A stretch of DNA of 64,000 nucleotides from Chitinophaga chungangae (GCF_017742215.1 NZ_JAGHKP010000001.1:1674001-1738000); one strand, 5' to 3'. Shown: positions 52,450 to 61,889, counted from the stretch's first letter. Notes: generated by a model not told the origin, from the letters alone. Program-made: numbers and translations.

Positions 52450-54297
52450 TTATTTCGCCGTCTCGATACAAACCAGTTTGCCGTCCATCGATGAAACAAT
52501 TACCAGGTTTTCGGCAACGGGTTGCACCGTGTTTACAAGACAATTGGAGAATTTATGTTTCCACAATAGCCTGCCGTCTGTCGGGCTCAGCGCATACACT
52601 ACGCCGGATTGTCCCGCCGCGTATATCACGCCGAAACGCTCCGTCACGGGGCTGGGACAGATCTCGTAGCCCATTTCCACCGGCGATTTCCAGACCAGTT
52701 CCCGTTGCGCGCTGCGTGAACTCAGTGCAATGATGTTGCCCTGCATGGTTTTGGCGTAAATACGCTGACTGTCTGCCGAAATGCCCATCGATTCGCGCAC
52801 GAAGTTGAGCGAATCGCGGAAGCGCCATATTTCTTTGCCGGTTTCGGTATTCAGCACGGTCATGTATTTATCCGGCGAGACGATCCATGTTTTGCCGTCG
52901 TACGCTACGGGCCACACGGCGGCGGGGGAGAACATGCGGTTGGTGGCGCCGTTGCTCCACACCCAGGCTTCGGCGCCGGTGGCGGCGTCCAGCGCGTAGA
53001 ACTGGTTGCCCCAGGAGCCGAAGAATACTTTGCCCTGGTATACGAAAGGTTTGGTCTCCACGAATCCTTTGATGTGATTATAAGTCCAGCGGCGTTCGCC
53101 CGTCGGGATGTGCAGCGCTTCGCAGCTGCCATCTGAACCGGCTATGATGGCCAGGTCGCGGTACAGCGCCGGCGAGGAAACGATAGCTTTGCCGCGGTGG
53201 TGTTTCCAGGCCAGCCTGCCGTTTTCCAGGTTCAGGCAATACACGTAGCCGTCTGTACAAGGCACCACTACGTATTTATTACCGTACACAAGCGGCGTAG
53301 AATAGATCTTTCCGCCCGCGGAGAATTTCCAGCGGTTTTTGCCGGTGCTGAGGCTCGCGGCTTTTACATCGCCGTTGGTGTTGGTGTAGATCACCATTCC
53401 GCCGGTGATCGCCACGGCGCTGCCCATATCGCCGGCTTCCTGTATCTGCCATTTTACTTTTACAGACGGGAAGGAATCGTTCACCGCGTAGGAGGGCCGC
53501 GGCGGGTTGGTTATCCAGGAATGGCCTTCCAAAGCCACGGTATGCCAGGCCGGCAGCGTGGCGGCGCCGGGCGTGCGTTCGTTGAATACGATGGACTTTT
53601 GGGTGACGCTTATGATGTTGTACCCGCCGATGGCGGCTTTCGCGCGGAGATTGGAGCGGCACATTACGCCGGGAATGCCTTCCCAGGTGTACGCATTGTT
53701 AGTGTGCCCGTGCCCGCAGATCATCACTTTCAGGTTCTGCCCGCGAAGGCGGTCCAGTATGTCGTACCAATTGTTCAGCCCTTCGTCTTGCGGGTAATGG
53801 TTGATGTAGATCAGCGGCTGGCGGGAGTTTTGTTGTTTCAATCGTTCATCCAGCCAAACAATATTTTCCCTCGGCACCTGCCCCGGGCCCATGCGCATGT
53901 TGGGGCCGCAATTGGTGCCGATGAAGCGGTAACCTTTGTGCTCGAAACTGAAGGTTTCGTTGCCGAACACGGTGCGGAAAGAGTTGCAGCCGCTTTCGGA
54001 CCACTTGGTGTCGTGGTTGCCGGGAATGATATACCAGGGTTTGTTGAGTTTATTGATGATGGATTTTGCAAGCTGTAGCTCTTCGTCTGACCCGAATTCT
54101 GTAACGTCCCCGGAAAAAACGGCGAATTCGATCTGCGGCTGGCCGTTGATGTCGGCGATGGTCCTTTCCAGGTCTTCCTGCGCCGTCTGAACGCCGATAT
54201 GCGTGTCCGTTATCAGCGCGAAACGGAAAAGGGTGTCCTGCGCATGGCAGTTCACGATGGCAAAAATGGCAACGAGGAGGGCGGTCAGCTTTTTCAT
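52450..54297 (-). CDS. Metallophosphoesterase fused to a PQQ-type beta-propeller
   Basis: A 615-residue secreted protein (signal peptide to CHAQ, about residue 20). The first half (about 22-245) is a calcineurin-like phosphoesterase: D31-x-H33, GD at 63-64, GNHD at 93-96, NHY near 166 and GHGH near 197. The second half (about 280-610) is a chain of PQQ-like propeller blades (YCLNLENGRLAWKH, YALDAATGAEAW, YALSPTDGRLLWKH). PQQ ligand residues are not evident, so the propeller may be a binding scaffold. A secreted phosphoesterase with a built-in propeller fits periplasmic nucleotide or sugar-phosphate processing. Confidence 0.88.
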   Translation of the reverse strand: MKKLTALLVAIFAIVNCHAQDTLFRFALITDTHIGVQTAQEDLERTIADINGQPQIEFAVFSGDVTEFGSDEELQLAKSIINKLNKPWYIIPGNHDTKWSESGCNSFRTVFGNETFSFEHKGYRFIGTNCGPNMRMGPGQVPRENIVWLDERLKQQNSRQPLIYINHYPQDEGLNNWYDILDRLRGQNLKVMICGHGHTNNAYTWEGIPGVMCRSNLRAKAAIGGYNIISVTQKSIVFNERTPGAATLPAWHTVALEGHSWITNPPRPSYAVNDSFPSVKVKWQIQEAGDMGSAVAITGGMVIYTNTNGDVKAASLSTGKNRWKFSAGGKIYSTPLVYGNKYVVVPCTDGYVYCLNLENGRLAWKHHRGKAIVSSPALYRDLAIIAGSDGSCEALHIPTGERRWTYNHIKGFVETKPFVYQGKVFFGSWGNQFYALDAATGAEAWVWSNGATNRMFSPAAVWPVAYDGKTWIVSPDKYMTVLNTETGKEIWRFRDSLNFVRESMGISADSQRIYAKTMQGNIIALSSRSAQRELVWKSPVEMGYEICPSPVTERFGVIYAAGQSGVVYALSPTDGRLLWKHKFSNCLVNTVQPVAENLVIVSSMDGKLVCIETAK

Positions 54298-54369
54298 GCC
54301 TACAAGATACCGGTTAGGAGCGGGAAATAAAACGGGGAAGGGGGTAACGGTTGAGGAGGGGATGATTGT

Positions 54370-55608
54370 CTATTTCGCCCGTTTCATGAGGCTGAGCCGC
54401 AGGTAAAAGGTCCAGGCGAAGAATGCGAGGGTGAACAGGTTCACGGTATCCCGCATAACCACGGCGGCGGCCATTACGGAAATGCCCAGCGCAATGGACA
54501 CCACCGCTTCGGCGTACTTTCGCATTTTGCCCCGCTGCACGGAGATGTTTATGTGAAGCGGTAACAGGAGTGAGATGAACACCATATAAATAGCCAGCAT
54601 CAATGGATTCAGCGCAACAAGGTAACCCGCGAGGCCCAGCAGCCCGGTGAGCAGGCAGGAGCCGGCCAACCGGGCGGCGGCGGTTTCTTTTTTTGTGAGC
54701 AGTTGTTTGCCGCCGGCATGCATCAGCATGAAAAAATTCCATACCGGCACGTACAGGAGGTGTGTTGAAAAAATAGCGAGAATAGTGAATACCAGCATCA
54801 TCCAGTAAGGCTGCATGCCCTTATATTTCAGGCTCAGGAGAAACACCGCTGTGAGCGGCAGCAAAAAGGAAAGCGGCACGAGATTTTTATTAAGCTCCGA
54901 AGAGCTTTGCAACCAGCCTGTAAAAGCCCGCAGGGCGCGGTAAGGCCAGTATTGGGTATTGGTAGCCAGTTTCATGCCTGCCAGCGCATAACCGTAGGAA
55001 GGGTTGATGCGCAGCGCTTCCCGGAAATGCGCCAGCGCTTCCCGGGGCTTTTTTTGTTCCAGCAGGCTCCAGCCTTTATTGGCATGGGTGAGCTCGTTTT
55101 CAGGGTCATGACTGAATGCATCCATGATCGCCGTCTCCGCCTCTTCCCGGTATCTAAGTTGCCGGTACGCGATGTGCCGCGCATTCATAGCGAGGGTATT
55201 TTGCGGGTCTTGCTCAAGCGCTTTGTCTGCCAATTCGAGCGCTTTCCTATACAGCTGCATATTAACCGATACCAAGGCGTACAACGCGAAGTGGCCGGCA
55301 AACAGCGGGTTCAGCCGCACGGCTTCCTCGAGGTCGTCTCCCGCAGACCTGAAATCATACTTTTCAAGATGAATACGTGCGCGCTGATGGAACAAGTGGT
55401 CTTTTTCGGGGTTCAGCCCGATGGCGGAAGTGATCATTTCAAGTGCGGTTTCCGGCTCGCCGGTTTGCAGTTTCACTTCGGAAAACAGATCCAGTATTTC
55501 GGGATTCTGCGGCTCATGTGCCAGCAGGTCGCTGAGAATAAATGCAGCTTCTTTGTATTTCCCGCGTTCCACGAGAATGGCGGCGCGGCGGTATAGGTCT
55601 TGATTCAT
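54370..55608 (-). CDS. TPR protein with C-terminal membrane helices (operon copy 2)
   Basis: A 412-residue protein: about six TPR units (1-225; for example YKEAAFILSDLLAHEPQNPEILDLFSEV), then about five membrane helices (about 245-405) with a short cytoplasmic loop (KQLLTKKETAA). It is a diverged paralogue of the gene at 55938-57188 (same TPR layout, same HLLxKxExxxA motif before the helices). It is the last gene of the DAC-AAA+ operon, 9 bases after the cupin. The layout suggests a membrane-anchored adaptor. Confidence 0.8.
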   Translation of the reverse strand: MNQDLYRRAAILVERGKYKEAAFILSDLLAHEPQNPEILDLFSEVKLQTGEPETALEMITSAIGLNPEKDHLFHQRARIHLEKYDFRSAGDDLEEAVRLNPLFAGHFALYALVSVNMQLYRKALELADKALEQDPQNTLAMNARHIAYRQLRYREEAETAIMDAFSHDPENELTHANKGWSLLEQKKPREALAHFREALRINPSYGYALAGMKLATNTQYWPYRALRAFTGWLQSSSELNKNLVPLSFLLPLTAVFLLSLKYKGMQPYWMMLVFTILAIFSTHLLYVPVWNFFMLMHAGGKQLLTKKETAAARLAGSCLLTGLLGLAGYLVALNPLMLAIYMVFISLLLPLHINISVQRGKMRKYAEAVVSIALGISVMAAAVVMRDTVNLFTLAFFAWTFYLRLSLMKRAK

Positions 55609-55617
55609 GCTGCGGTA

Positions 55618-55941
55618 TTACTTGTAGTCCTCCCGCACCGGGCTGAACGAATCGATCAGCTGGCAATCGGTTACGGCGTACCCGCCATGCGGCACGTTGG
55701 AAGGGATCAGCAGCACGTCGTGCGTCCGCAGGGTATGTTTTACGCCGTCCAGCTCCATCTCCAGCGTGCCGGAAAGCACGTAGGAGATCTGTTCGTGCTC
55801 GTGCCGGTGCACCGGCAGGGTGGAACCGGCTTTGGCTTCCCAATAACCGAGCGTGTGTTTTTCGCCATGGAGGAAACGGCCGGTAAATCCCGGTACTACC
55901 TCGCGGTCGGGCAATTGCTGGAAAGATTGTGGTGTTGTCAT
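55618..55941 (-). CDS. Small cupin-domain protein
   Basis: A 107-residue single-domain cupin. Motif 1 (G-TLPVHRHEHEQ-SYVLSG) and motif 2 (VLLIPSNVPHGG) carry the metal-binding histidines and glutamate. The start overlaps the stop of the TPR gene upstream (ATGA at 55938-55941), so it is co-translated with it; the frame runs 13 codons further up but that would lie inside the TPR gene. Its role inside a TPR-ATPase operon is unexplained; it may bind a small ligand or metal for the complex. Confidence 0.87.
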   Translation of the reverse strand: MTTPQSFQQLPDREVVPGFTGRFLHGEKHTLGYWEAKAGSTLPVHRHEHEQISYVLSGTLEMELDGVKHTLRTHDVLLIPSNVPHGGYAVTDCQLIDSFSPVREDYK

Positions 55942-57188
55942 CTGTTGCTGCGTTTGATGGACATATAATTCACGACCCACTGGAAAACGAGCATCCCGCC
56001 CACGTAAATGATGCCGAATAGATTACCCGGATGCCCCGCGAACGCGAAAACGATCGCCAGTAAACCGGCGATGCCCAGCCCGAGCGTGTAAAGGGTCATC
56101 ACCAGCGGATTGCGCGAAGGCATCAGGCGCACGCTCAAAGGGATCATCATGGTGATGCCGAAAATGGCCAGCCAGATCCAGGGCTCTTCCCAGGTAACGA
56201 GAAAACCAACCACGCCGGCTATCCCGACTAAAAAACTGATAGCCACATGGTTAGATGATGTTATTTCATCTTTATCAAGCAGGTGTTTTCCGAAAGGATT
56301 GAAGCGCAGGAAGAGGTTGCTGAGCGGGGTGATGATCCAGGTGGAAAACGCGAAAAGCGACAACAATATCACGATCGGCATTACGTAAGGTTGCAGCGCG
56401 GGATTGTTGTTGCCGAGCGTATTCAGCAGCCTGAGCACCAGGTACAGCCCGATGATCACGCCCCACTGGTATTTCGCGGTGAGGTTGCCCATAAAAAAGG
56501 CGTATTTGAGAAACAGGCGGTATACGAGGTACCTTGCTTTCAGCGCTTCCATCATGCCGGCCTGCGCCAGCTGCAGCGAAGGATCGATGCGGAGCGCTTC
56601 GCGGAAGTGATTGAGCGCTTCTTTGGGCGAACCTTTTTCGAGCAATCCCCATCCGTAATTGGCGTGCGTGTAGGCGTTATGCGGGTCCTGACGGAACGCG
56701 CCTTCGATGCCCGCGAAAGATTCTTCCTTGCGGTTGAGCTTCAGCAGCGCGGTGCTGCGCGCGTTGAGGGCGTAAATGTTCTCCGGGTCTATTTCCAGCG
56801 CTTGTTCGGACAATTGCAGCGCATGTTCGAAACGTTTGCGGCTGTTCTGCATCATGGCGTACAGCGCGAAATAATCGGCGTCGTAGGGGTCGAGCGTAAT
56901 GGCGTGGCCGAGGTCGGTTTCCGCCGGCGTGTATTCTTCGCGCTGAAGATAAATGCGCGCGCGCTGGTAAAACAGGCGGGCGTCCGCCGGCGCTATGCCG
57001 ATGGCATGGTTCACCAGCTGCATGGCCGAATCGAAATCGTCCAGCTGGATCTTTACTTCACAAAACAGGCTCAGGATGTCAGGGTTCTGCGGGTCCTGTT
57101 CCAGCATGCTGCTTAAAATGGTCTGCGCCTCCCTGTATTTTTTTTGCTGCATCAGCAGGATGGCGCGTTGGAACAATTGATCGTGCAT
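55938..57188 (-). CDS. TPR protein with C-terminal membrane helices (operon copy 1)
   Basis: A 416-residue protein: about six TPR units (1-215; YREAQTILSSMLEQDPQNPDILSLFCEV), then about five membrane helices (about 225-400), with the HLLDKDEITSSN motif between helices. It is a paralogue of the gene at 54370-55608. It lies 1 base after the AAA+ gene, which has TPR units of its own, so a complex of ATPase and membrane adaptor is likely. Confidence 0.8.
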   Translation of the reverse strand: MHDQLFQRAILLMQQKKYREAQTILSSMLEQDPQNPDILSLFCEVKIQLDDFDSAMQLVNHAIGIAPADARLFYQRARIYLQREEYTPAETDLGHAITLDPYDADYFALYAMMQNSRKRFEHALQLSEQALEIDPENIYALNARSTALLKLNRKEESFAGIEGAFRQDPHNAYTHANYGWGLLEKGSPKEALNHFREALRIDPSLQLAQAGMMEALKARYLVYRLFLKYAFFMGNLTAKYQWGVIIGLYLVLRLLNTLGNNNPALQPYVMPIVILLSLFAFSTWIITPLSNLFLRFNPFGKHLLDKDEITSSNHVAISFLVGIAGVVGFLVTWEEPWIWLAIFGITMMIPLSVRLMPSRNPLVMTLYTLGLGIAGLLAIVFAFAGHPGNLFGIIYVGGMLVFQWVVNYMSIKRSNR

Positions 57189-57189
57189 G

Positions 57190-58506
57190 CTATTTTTTGA
57201 TTTTCATGTAATGAAGGATATCGTCGTACAACCCCGCGTCGTTGGCATACAACGCGAAATTTTTGGCGATGGAAAACCATTCGCGCGTGCTGGCCTTGTG
57301 CTTTTTTGCGGCGTTCTGAAGGTCTTTCGTCTTCAGTGGCAAAGGCGCGCCTTCGAGGAAAGAGGCTTCCAGTTTTTCTTCGATCGCCATGTCTATCACC
57401 GCTGCGATATCCGCCCCGGAGAACTCGGGAGTTATTTTACTAATACCTTCGTAATCAATATTTTCGATTGGTTTATCTTTTAATTTAATTCGGAGCATCG
57501 CCGTACGTGCTTCCTGGTCGGGCGGCGGCACGAATATCATCCGGTCAAAGCGGCCGGGACGCCTGAACGCGGGGTCGAGGTGCCAGGGTATGTTGGTAGC
57601 GCCGAGGATGAGGATGCCCGTATTGTCGTTCTCCACACCATCCAGCTCCTGCAGGAACTGGTTGATGAGGTTGCGGCCGGCGGACTGTTTCATATCGGCC
57701 CGGCTGGCGCCCAATGCGTCGATCTCGTCGAAGAACAGCACGCAGGGCGTGTTTTTGCGCGCGTATTCAAAGATCTTGTGCAGGTTCTTTTCGCTATTGC
57801 CCAGCCACATGTCGAGAATATCGTTGAGCCCCACGTTGATGAACTTGGCGTTCACCTGGCCGGCCGTGGCTTTGGCGATCATGGTTTTGCCGCAGCCCGG
57901 AGGGCCGTACAGCAATATGCTGCCGCCGATCTTTTTGCCGTAAGCCTTGTACAGCTCGGGGTGCCGCAGCGGCTGGATGATCTTGATCTCGATCTCCTTT
58001 TTGACCTGTTCCATGCCGCTGACATCCGAGAAATTGATGTCGGGCTTTTGCATAAAGAGCGATATTTCGTCGTCGCCCGCTTCGTCTTCCGAAAACGGCG
58101 CCTGCTGCCCCCGCACGCGCAGCTGCGCGTCCAGCTCTTCGTCTGAGAAATTCGGGTAATGCTCCAGCAGCCGCTGATAGGTTTCCCGTGCATTGTCCCA
58201 GGCGTTTTCCTTGAGGGAAGAACGGGTATACAGCACCAGCACGTCCAGGTTGTCCGGCTGCGATTTCATCAGGTCTTCGAGTATCACATTGCAGGTGGCG
58301 TAGGCTTCTTTCCGGTAATAAACCTTGGCAAGGCCGATCAGCGCCTTGTCGTTCTGCTCGATGCCCAGTGCTTCCAGGTATTCTTTCTCAGCTTCTTCGA
58401 GCCGGTTCAGGTTGAAGAGTGTTTCCGCGAGATGCAGCCTGAGGGGAACGTTTTCCGGCGAAAATTTCAACGCTTCCCGGAGGCTGTCTATAGTACTTTG
58501 TGTCAT
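57190..58506 (-). CDS. TPR-AAA+ ATPase (VCP/FtsH-like ATPase core)
   Basis: A 438-residue protein. TPR-like repeats occupy about 1-118; an acidic linker (139-152) follows, and then a single AAA+ module: Walker A GPPGCGKT at 201-208, Walker B FFDEIDA with D260/E261, sensor-1 N305 in LGATN, arginine fingers R316/R319 in RRPGRFDR, and an AAA lid (about 340-400). No protease, zinc or transmembrane segment is present, so it should be a hexameric unfoldase or remodeller that picks substrates through its TPR. It sits between a DAC-like gene and a TPR-membrane gene. Confidence 0.9.
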   Translation of the reverse strand: MTQSTIDSLREALKFSPENVPLRLHLAETLFNLNRLEEAEKEYLEALGIEQNDKALIGLAKVYYRKEAYATCNVILEDLMKSQPDNLDVLVLYTRSSLKENAWDNARETYQRLLEHYPNFSDEELDAQLRVRGQQAPFSEDEAGDDEISLFMQKPDINFSDVSGMEQVKKEIEIKIIQPLRHPELYKAYGKKIGGSILLYGPPGCGKTMIAKATAGQVNAKFINVGLNDILDMWLGNSEKNLHKIFEYARKNTPCVLFFDEIDALGASRADMKQSAGRNLINQFLQELDGVENDNTGILILGATNIPWHLDPAFRRPGRFDRMIFVPPPDQEARTAMLRIKLKDKPIENIDYEGISKITPEFSGADIAAVIDMAIEEKLEASFLEGAPLPLKTKDLQNAAKKHKASTREWFSIAKNFALYANDAGLYDDILHYMKIKK

Positions 58507-58587
58507 GGCTAAACTAAGATATCAAATAAATTATCAATTGAACGGTTATACAAAAAAAGGGATGTTAAACATTTGTGAACCAGCAGG

Positions 58588-59736
58588 TTAGATCAACAGT
58601 ACGTCTATCCTGTGTGCCATTACGATCTGCGATGCGTCCGACCAGGAAAACACGGTAAAATACCCGTCCTGCGAAGCTACCAGCGCCTGCGCGTCCCGCT
58701 GGTCGTGCACGAACTGCGCGGCGGATAAATGCCTCGTTCCCCCGATCCTCGAAGGGTGCATCAGCAGCGGCGTGCCGCCTACAACCGGCTCGGTCATCAA
58801 TACTTCTTCCACGGAAGTGGAACTGAACGCCCGCGTGATCTTTGCGCCGAACGCCAATAACTCCTGGTGGTTGTTGATCACCGTGGCGCCGTCTACCGCC
58901 GTCAGCCCGGTAATGTTGTCCACCTCGCGTTTCAGGGCGTTTTGCCAATAGATCTCGCTGGTTACGTCGCTGTCCAGCCGGATAAGGTCCGCCACGCCCG
59001 AAAACGCGGGGTTTACCGGGTATTGCAGCGGGTGTATCACCGATTCCCTCCACCGGTCGTTGTCCGCGGGTGTTACCAGCAATATGCCGCCGCGTTTATG
59101 CGCCCGCATGCTCACGGCGATCTGTATCAGCACGTTGGTGGGGTCGTTCCACAAAGGGGAGGAGTTCAGCCCCAGCAGCGTGGTGAGCATGCCCGGGCAA
59201 TCGTCGCTCACGCCGCAATGCTCGTCTACCACCTTCACGCTGTCGCCCTGCAGTACCGCCACATTGATGAATTTGCCCAGTCCCGCCACGCGGCGGTGTT
59301 TCACCACCAGCAGGCCCGGCTCGCTTACGTCGAGCACAAAACAATAGTTGGGCAGGTTGATGGTGGTGCCCCAGATGTATAATTCTTCGCCTTCCTGCCA
59401 CACGCCCACATGCACGCCGGCGCGCTCCACCCCGGGCGCGAGCTTGGCCAGCACTTTGGGAGTAAGGGGAAGACGCTGTTCGAACAACAAAGGTTTAATC
59501 GCCTGCGAAGGATGTAAATAAGCAAGGGAAATGCGGGTGGGAATGCCTTCCTCCCGGCGGAGGCTGGCCCAGAACGCAACATCGATCATCTTCTCGATCA
59601 CAGGCCCGCAGGGTACCGCCGCAAGTTCGTCCTCACTATTCGCTTTGGCGGCTGTAAAGTGTTTCCGGAAATGCGCTTCTATCGTTCCCGCCACGTTGAT
59701 GGCGGCTTTGTAAGTAGTTCCGTTCTTCAGGTCCAT
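58588..59736 (-). CDS. DACNV-DAC domain protein (diadenylate cyclase-like)
   Basis: A 382-residue protein. The N-terminal region (about 1-130; VIEKMIDVAFWASLRREEG, AGVHVGVW) resembles the DACNV sensor domain, and the C-terminal part (about 205-382) resembles a DisA_N/DAC cyclase: DGA is kept at D282-A284, and the nucleotide-binding triad appears as R335-H336-L337 in GGTRHLSA, where active cyclases have RHR. If active it makes c-di-AMP. It starts the operon, 81 bases ahead of the AAA+ gene, and is divergent from a secreted lectin gene across 95 bases. The assignment rests on motif recognition. Confidence 0.7.
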   Translation of the reverse strand: MDLKNGTTYKAAINVAGTIEAHFRKHFTAAKANSEDELAAVPCGPVIEKMIDVAFWASLRREEGIPTRISLAYLHPSQAIKPLLFEQRLPLTPKVLAKLAPGVERAGVHVGVWQEGEELYIWGTTINLPNYCFVLDVSEPGLLVVKHRRVAGLGKFINVAVLQGDSVKVVDEHCGVSDDCPGMLTTLLGLNSSPLWNDPTNVLIQIAVSMRAHKRGGILLVTPADNDRWRESVIHPLQYPVNPAFSGVADLIRLDSDVTSEIYWQNALKREVDNITGLTAVDGATVINNHQELLAFGAKITRAFSSTSVEEVLMTEPVVGGTPLLMHPSRIGGTRHLSAAQFVHDQRDAQALVASQDGYFTVFSWSDASQIVMAHRIDVLLI

Positions 59737-59831
59737 GTGCTTCTCATTTCGTTGCTAATTTAGACTTTTTCGACGCAAGTACGGGATTTGTTATATCTTG
59801 CCGCCGCCGTGCCAACTCCCCAGATGACCAG

Positions 59832-61772
59832 ATGACGAGATCACTGATTTTCAATATCATCTTACTTCACGCGTTTACAGGGGCTTATGCTCAGATGCAG
59901 CAGCCGTACATCCTGAACGGCTCCGCCACACAGCGGAACTGTAACTGCTATGTGCTTACGGAAGACGGTCCCGACAAAAGCGGTACCGCCTGGAACAAAA
60001 ACATGATAGACCTCTCGCAGTCCTTCGATTATGTGTTCGATGTCAATCTCGGCTGCAAAGACGGGCCGGGGGCGGACGGTATCGGTTTTATTCTCCAGAC
60101 CAAGGGCACCAATCTCGGCACGACCGGCCAGGGGCTGGGTTTTAAAGGCATCAGCCCTTCGTTGGGCGTATTGATAGATACTTATCAGAATAACGAAGAG
60201 AACGACCCGCCCTGGGACCATCTCGCCATCCAGATGAACGGTGTGAGCGATCACCTGCTGCCCGGCGGAGACCTTGCGGCGCCCGTGATGGTGGCAGACG
60301 GCAATGAGAACATTGAAGATTGCAAATGGCACCTGTTCCGCATTGAATGGAACGCGTCCACGCATACCCTCCGCGTAAGCATCGACAATAAACAACGGAT
60401 CATTATCAATAAAGACCTGGTGGGGGAGATCTTTGGCGGCAACCCGAAAGTGTACTGGGGTTTTGCCGGTTCCACCGGCGGCTCGTCCAACGTTCAGCAA
60501 TTCTGCGCCGCGCTGCGCTCTTCGTTTTATTTCGATGGCGGCCAGGTTTTCTGCGACGGAACGCCCGTGAAGTTCAAAGACAATTCCAGTTCCTTCGGCA
60601 ACGTCACCCGCTGGCACTGGGACCTGGGCGACGGCACAAAATTCACCGTTCCCTCGCCGCCCGCGCACCGTTACGCACAGGCCGGCAAATACGATGTAAA
60701 GCTCGTGATCGAAGATAACAGCGGCTGTATTTCCGATACGCTCAAAAAGACCGTCACCATCGGTTCTTACCCCGAAGTGAAATTCGGGCAGCAGCCCTTA
60801 TGCCTCGGCGACCCGCTGCAAATGAAAGACGAAACGGAAGTAACCGTAGGCACCGCCGCCAAATGGTCCTGGGATTTTGGGGACGGGCAAACATCTTCCG
60901 CGCAAAACCCGCTTGCGCCCTTTACTACGCCGGGCAGTTATCCCGTTCGGCTGGAAGTGACCAGCGCCGAAGGCTGCGCCGGCAACGCCATGCAAACCGT
61001 GAAAGTATTCCCTTCGCCGGAGATCGGCGGCATCGGCCGCAACGCCTGCATCGGGGAAGAAAATCTCTTTAAAGGCATCAACCGCACGCCGGCCATCGGC
61101 ATTGCCAGCTGGTACTGGACTATCGGGGAAGACACGCTGCGGCAGCAGAATGTGGCTTACAAATTCCCGGCAGGCGGTAAATACGACGCAAAAGTGCATG
61201 CTGTTTCGGTAGACGGATGCGTGGCCAAACCCGCAGGGCTGCACGTGGGGGTGACGGACCTCAACCTCCGCCCCGGCCGCGACACGCTGATCGCCAAAGG
61301 TCAGCCCCTGCAGCTGAACGCGGTGGCGGACGGGGAAGACCTGCACTTTCAATGGACGCCTTCCACCGGTCTCAGCCATCCCTACATCAGCGACCCCGTG
61401 GCGGTATTGCAGAAAGACCAGCGGTACAACGTAACGGTCACCTCGCCCGAAGGCTGCCGCGAAGAAGGGCAGCTGTTCGTGAAAGTGTACGCCGGTCCGG
61501 AATTCTACGTTCCCACCGGTTTCACCCCCAACAACGACGGTGTGAACGATTATTTTAAAGTAATAGCGCCCGGCGTGCCGAAGCTGGACTTCTTAAGGGT
61601 CTGGGACCGCTGGGGCCGCCCCATATTCGAAACGCATTCGCTGTCCGCCACCTGGGACGGTAAGCTCAACGGCAACCCCGCGCCCGCCGGCACTTACGTG
61701 TGGATGGTGCAGGGCATCGACTACCAGGGCCGCATGTTCAACCGCCGCGGCACCGTTACCCTCATCCGATAG
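59832..61772 (+). CDS. L-type lectin/PKD protein with type IX secretion C-terminal domain
   Basis: A 646-residue exported protein: signal peptide (about residue 20), an L-type lectin-like sandwich (about 25-225; GPGADGIGFILQ, VYWGFAGSTGG), three PKD-type domains (about 235-480; the first two with WHWDLGDGT and WSWDFGDGQ), a further Ig-like stretch and the CHU_C C-terminal domain (about 555-646; FYVPTGFTPNNDGVND, VWDRWGRPIFE, AGTYVWMVQG). The last is a type B sorting signal for the type IX system, so the protein is likely secreted or surface-bound and may bind glycans. Confidence 0.9.
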   Translation: MTRSLIFNIILLHAFTGAYAQMQQPYILNGSATQRNCNCYVLTEDGPDKSGTAWNKNMIDLSQSFDYVFDVNLGCKDGPGADGIGFILQTKGTNLGTTGQGLGFKGISPSLGVLIDTYQNNEENDPPWDHLAIQMNGVSDHLLPGGDLAAPVMVADGNENIEDCKWHLFRIEWNASTHTLRVSIDNKQRIIINKDLVGEIFGGNPKVYWGFAGSTGGSSNVQQFCAALRSSFYFDGGQVFCDGTPVKFKDNSSSFGNVTRWHWDLGDGTKFTVPSPPAHRYAQAGKYDVKLVIEDNSGCISDTLKKTVTIGSYPEVKFGQQPLCLGDPLQMKDETEVTVGTAAKWSWDFGDGQTSSAQNPLAPFTTPGSYPVRLEVTSAEGCAGNAMQTVKVFPSPEIGGIGRNACIGEENLFKGINRTPAIGIASWYWTIGEDTLRQQNVAYKFPAGGKYDAKVHAVSVDGCVAKPAGLHVGVTDLNLRPGRDTLIAKGQPLQLNAVADGEDLHFQWTPSTGLSHPYISDPVAVLQKDQRYNVTVTSPEGCREEGQLFVKVYAGPEFYVPTGFTPNNDGVNDYFKVIAPGVPKLDFLRVWDRWGRPIFETHSLSATWDGKLNGNPAPAGTYVWMVQGIDYQGRMFNRRGTVTLIR

Positions 61773-61877
61773 AAAACTTTTCTGTATAGAATTTTGTCTT
61801 TTCGTTGCTCCTCTTTTTTTGATTGCCGCTACCTTTAATTCTCCTTCCCGGCATAACTTTTATTAGCGCAGTCTTTT

Positions 61878-61885
61878 TATTTTTG
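61878..61885 (+). promoter_or_regulatory. -7 promoter box touching the YaeR start codon
   Basis: TATTTTTG (perfect TANNTTTG) ends 4 bases before the ATG at 61890, so the transcript would start at or within the start codon. Confidence 0.5.
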
Positions 61886-61889
61886 CGGC

